Assembly: GCA_902470925.1 (NCBI GenBank)
Contig: CABRIF010000092.1
Coordinates: 1 to 9,720 of the forward strand
Origin: an uncultured Collinsella sp.
GTDB taxonomy: Bacteria; Actinomycetota; Coriobacteriia; Coriobacteriales; Coriobacteriaceae
Length of the DNA stretch: 9,720 nucleotides
Direction of reading: 5' to 3'
The notes under the pieces are model-generated. The model did not search any database and was not told where the DNA came from. It worked only from the letters and a program-made list of their open reading frames with translations. The position numbers and the translations under genes were made by a program. Shown here one piece after another: positions 7,821 to 9,720 of this stretch; position 1 is the first letter of the stretch, and each line of letters opens with the position of its first letter.

Positions 7821-8786
7821 TCACAGACGCAGCGCGCAGCGGATCTTGGCGGATCTCGCCCGTGGGTTGCGCGCGACCTCTTCGGCCGTGGCAACCAGGG
7901 GTTTGCGGGTGATGACCTTGACTATCGGCACGTGTCCGCACACGCACACCGGGATGTCCGGCGGGCAGGTGCACCCTTGGCTTAGCTCCTGGAACAGGCG
8001 CTTGACGATGCGGTCCTCCAGCGAATGGTACGAAATGACGCAGATGCGCCCGTTCGGGTTCAGCCAGCGGATCGCCGCCTCAAGGCCGCGCTGGAGCACC
8101 TCGAGCTCGTGGTTGACCTCGATGCGGATCGCCTGGAAGCTGCGCCGGGCGGGGTGTCCCCCATGGCGGCGGGCCGCCGCGGGGATCGCCGCCTTGATGG
8201 CATCGACCAGATCGATCGTGGTGCGTAGCGGAGCCGTCTGCCGCCGGCGCACGATCTCGCGTGCGATCTGGCGGGCGAACTTCTCCTCTCCATAGACGCG
8301 AAGAATCCGGGCGAGGTCGGCTTCGGTGTAGGTGTTCGTGACCTCAGCTGCAGTTAGGGTGTTTGTTCCCGGATCCATCCGCATATCGAGGGGGGCGTCC
8401 TCGTGGAACGAGAAGCCCCGGCCGGGGATATCGAGTTGCGGGCTCGAGACGCCCAGATCGAACAGGAAGCCATCGACGCCGGGCACCTCCGCCGAGCAGA
8501 GGAGCTCGTCCAGGTTGCCGAAGTTGCCCTTCAACAACCGGTGCGGCGTGCCCGGAGCCTCATCGCTGAGGCGATCGGCAGCGGCCGCAAGCGCCATGTC
8601 GTCCTGGTCGACGCCGATCAGCAGGCCATCTTCCCCCACGGCCTCGGCCATCCTCACAGAGTGGCCGGCGCCGCCGAGCGTGCAGTCGCACACGATGGAC
8701 CCGCGTTTCAGCTCGAGCTGCTCAAGCACCTCGGAGAGCATGACGGGTTCATGCCGATATTCAGGTGTCAACGTTCCCTGTGCCAT
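7821..8786 (-). CDS. rsmH: RsmH (MraW), 16S rRNA (cytosine-1402-N4)-methyltransferase
   Basis: RsmH is a SAM-dependent enzyme that methylates N4 of C1402 in the decoding centre of 16S rRNA. It has 321 residues, the normal length. Family motifs in order: HEPVMLSEVL (12-21), the SAM loop CTLGGAGHS (35-43), GVDQDD (58-63), GFLFDLGVSSPQLD (106-119), GFSFHEDAPLDMRMD (124-138), the inserted domain with KFARQIAREIVRRR (169-182), HPARRSFQAIRIEVNHEL (211-228) and ISYHSLEDRIVK (251-262). Near the C-terminus is a Cys-rich CTCPPDIPVCVCG (272-284), common in Gram-positive homologues. The ATG at 8786 has AAAGGA 7 nt upstream (8794-8799). The gene follows mraZ by 31 bp, the usual order of the cluster. Confidence 0.97.
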   Translation of the reverse strand: MAQGTLTPEYRHEPVMLSEVLEQLELKRGSIVCDCTLGGAGHSVRMAEAVGEDGLLIGVDQDDMALAAAADRLSDEAPGTPHRLLKGNFGNLDELLCSAEVPGVDGFLFDLGVSSPQLDIPGRGFSFHEDAPLDMRMDPGTNTLTAAEVTNTYTEADLARILRVYGEEKFARQIAREIVRRRQTAPLRTTIDLVDAIKAAIPAAARRHGGHPARRSFQAIRIEVNHELEVLQRGLEAAIRWLNPNGRICVISYHSLEDRIVKRLFQELSQGCTCPPDIPVCVCGHVPIVKVITRKPLVATAEEVARNPRARSAKIRCALRL

Positions 8787-8811
8787 GTACGTGTCCTTTC
8801 TTGGGGGGCAG

Positions 8812-8827
8812 CTTCGACTAGTCGAAG
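8812..8827 (-). repeat. 16-bp perfect palindrome over the mraZ stop codon
   Basis: CTTCGACTAGTCGAAG is a perfect inverted repeat that includes the mraZ stop codon TAG. As RNA it could form a 6-bp stem with a CUAG loop. No T-run follows, so it is not a typical terminator. It could affect the relative expression of mraZ and rsmH, or it may be chance. Confidence 0.5.
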
Positions 8828-9252
8828 AAGTCCGCCAGGATGCTCTCGGCGTCGGCGCAGCGGGCCTCGTGCGTCGCGCGGTCCCAAACCACCAGGCGGT
8901 CGCCGTTGCCGACGACGGTGACCTCGCGGTCGAGATGCGCTTTCGCGCGGGCGGGCTCCGGAAGGCTGATGCGGGCGGCGGAGTCTATTTCAAGTGTGGT
9001 TGCCGCACCGTTCAGCGTCTCCTTGACCACGCGATGAGCCCGGTTGGTGGGATCGAACCCGCCTTTGGCCTCGAACACGGAGTCAAGCCAAGCCTTGAAC
9101 GTGTCCTCGGTGAACACGTACAGGGCGTCGACCTCCTTTTCAGGAGCGGGCAGGACACGCACATGCTCGTCGAGTTGCTTCCGGAAGGCAGGCGGCAGCG
9201 ACAGGCGGCCCTTTGCATCGAGATTTCGATCATAGGTACCAGTCAAGTACAC
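8818..9252 (-). CDS. mraZ: MraZ, transcriptional regulator of the dcw cluster
   Basis: MraZ is an AbrB/SpoVT-like DNA-binding protein that forms a ring and binds TGGG-type repeats in front of its own operon. It has 144 residues with the two-fold repeat of the family: YLTGTYDRNLDAKGRLSLP (2-20, first DxKGR motif) and LEIDSAARISLP (87-98, second motif, with Ala where Gly is usual). I chose GTG at 9252 because the protein then starts like known MraZ proteins, just before the first beta strand. It also has AAGGGGG 9 nt upstream. The frame stays open to 9450, but that start lies upstream of the predicted promoter. An ATG at 9285 (155 residues) is a weaker alternative. The putative operator at 9355-9391 suggests autoregulation. 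Confidence 0.94.
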   Translation of the reverse strand: MYLTGTYDRNLDAKGRLSLPPAFRKQLDEHVRVLPAPEKEVDALYVFTEDTFKAWLDSVFEAKGGFDPTNRAHRVVKETLNGAATTLEIDSAARISLPEPARAKAHLDREVTVVGNGDRLVVWDRATHEARCADAESILADFFD

Positions 9253-9261
9253 TGCGGCGCA

Positions 9262-9268
9262 CCCCCTT
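9262..9268 (-). promoter_or_regulatory. Ribosome binding site of mraZ
   Basis: AAGGGGG on the minus strand, 9 nt before the GTG at 9252. It supports the short mraZ start. The leader upstream also holds a small possible hairpin, GCGGG/CCCGC at 9288-9303. Confidence 0.7.
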
Positions 9269-9317
9269 AGGCTTCTCGCGGGCATCTGCGGGAGCCACCC
9301 CGCTGTCGACGCTTTCA

Positions 9318-9346
9318 ATTCTATGGGCGGCATCCCCTTTTCGCAA
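9318..9346 (-). promoter_or_regulatory. Predicted sigma-70-type promoter of the dcw operon
   Basis: On the minus strand TTGCGA (9341-9346) and TAGAAT (9318-9323) are separated by exactly 17 bp. They match the -35 consensus at 4 of 6 and the -10 consensus at 5 of 6 positions. Transcription would start near 9311, giving a leader of about 58 nt before the mraZ GTG. This is the best promoter I see for the whole operon. Confidence 0.7.
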
Positions 9347-9354
9347 CACTTTTT

Positions 9355-9391
9355 CCCACACGCTCCCCCACTCTCCCCCACCGGTACCCAC
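9355..9391 (-). promoter_or_regulatory. Putative MraZ operator: ladder of GTGGG boxes
   Basis: On the minus strand GTGGG occurs at 9391-9387, 9381-9377 and 9371-9367, exactly 10 bp apart, and a fourth copy at 9359-9355 is offset by 2 bp. MraZ is known to bind direct TGGG repeats separated by about 5 nt upstream of mraZ, and this arrangement matches that. The ladder ends 8 bp upstream of the -35 box, so MraZ bound here could activate or hinder RNA polymerase. The direction of control cannot be read from the sequence. Confidence 0.75.
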
Positions 9392-9428
9392 CGACCCCTG
9401 AAGGCAGTGTCGAACAGCCGTTTGAGCG

Positions 9429-9446
9429 AACACAACATGTTGTGTT
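9429..9446. repeat. Perfect 18-bp palindrome, possible operator
   Basis: AACACAACATGTTGTGTT is a perfect inverted repeat with no spacer. It lies about 40 bp upstream of the MraZ box ladder and about 120 bp before the predicted transcription start. The size and symmetry fit a binding site for a dimeric regulator. No T-run follows on either strand, so a terminator is unlikely. Confidence 0.6.
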
Positions 9447-9594
9447 GCAATGCCCGATTTTCACCAGCTATCGCCGGGCCAAATTCAAGCTAAACCTTCT
9501 ACCTGAGGTTGAATTGAGTTTTGAAGCAACGGGTGCCGCTTGTGCACGGCTTGTGGAACGCGCAGGTCATCAAGGGTTGATGGCAAATCGCGCC

Positions 9595-9638
9595 GCGCGC
9601 GTGGGGCTGCGGGGCAAAGGCGGGCGCCCAGCGCGCGC
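9595..9638. repeat. GC-rich inverted repeat
   Basis: GCGCGCGTGGG (9595-9605) can pair with CCCAGCGCGCGC (9627-9638) over 11 bp with one bulged G, enclosing a 21-nt loop. No T-run follows on either strand. Its role is unknown; the GC-rich local sequence makes chance pairing fairly likely. Confidence 0.4.
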
Positions 9639-9720
9639 AAGCATCAAGGATACGCCGCAGCGGACATCTATATATCGTGGACAATCCGTGCATTTTGGGA
9701 GAAATGCGCACCTGCGGCGG

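Larger units (their letters stand above)
9392..9720. other. Intergenic region upstream of the operon, no gene recognised
   Basis: About 330 bp with no convincing coding sequence. A 70-codon minus-strand frame (9499-9711) has no ribosome binding site I trust and no recognisable motif. The stretch holds several inverted repeats (listed separately) and a short direct repeat, GCTTGTG at 9538-9544 and 9549-9555, 11 bp apart. I see no tRNA, tmRNA, RNase P or SRP RNA signature. The next gene lies beyond the window. Confidence 0.6.

Noticed and set aside
9253..9450. N-terminal extension of mraZ up to 9450
   Set aside because: It runs through the predicted promoter and the GTGGG boxes. MraZ proteins start at the first beta strand, which fits GTG 9252.
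9482..9516. Imperfect inverted repeat AATTCAA...TTGAATT
   Set aside because: The arms pair only with a 6-nt one-sided bulge and AT-rich ends, too weak to call a terminator or operator.
9499..9711. 70-codon minus-strand frame upstream of mraZ
   Set aside because: It has no clear ribosome binding site and no recognisable domain, and it overlaps the inverted repeats. Such a length is expected by chance at high GC.

Overview
This window is the front part of a division and cell wall (dcw) gene cluster from a high-GC bacterium. Eight genes, all on the minus strand, read from right to left: mraZ, rsmH (mraW), an ftsL-like gene, ftsI (class B PBP), murF, mraY, murD and ftsW. Base composition, the gene order, the Arg-rich and Ala-rich N-terminal tails and the protein style suggest an actinobacterium. 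I lean towards Coriobacteriia (Collinsella/Olsenella-like), but this is an impression from the sequence, not a proven assignment.

Layout. Positions 1-29 are not biological: they are the 3' part of the Nextera (Tn5) read-1 adapter, so the window starts at a contig edge and ftsW is cut inside its C-terminal tail. From 30 to 9252 there is a tightly packed operon. Genes overlap or lie 9-31 bases apart, except for gaps of about 90 bases before ftsL and before murF. At 9253-9391 lie the mraZ leader, a good sigma-70-type promoter (TTGCGA, 17 bp, TAGAAT) and, directly upstream of it, a ladder of TGGG boxes at 10-bp steps that looks like the autoregulatory MraZ operator. From 9392 to 9720 I see no convincing gene, only several inverted repeats, including a perfect 18-bp palindrome.

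How the genes work together. MraZ is the cluster's transcriptional regulator and RsmH methylates 16S rRNA. FtsL and FtsI (septal transpeptidase) with FtsW (septal glycosyltransferase) are core divisome proteins. MurD and MurF add D-Glu and D-Ala-D-Ala to the cytoplasmic peptidoglycan precursor, and MraY transfers that precursor to undecaprenyl phosphate to make lipid I. murE, which usually sits between ftsI and murF, is absent from this position. The expected downstream genes (murG, murC, ftsQ, ftsZ) would lie past the contig end.

I found no previously undescribed system here. The points most worth a second look are the adapter artefact, the MraZ box ladder, the missing murE, the upstream palindrome and the twin-arginine-like anchor of FtsI.
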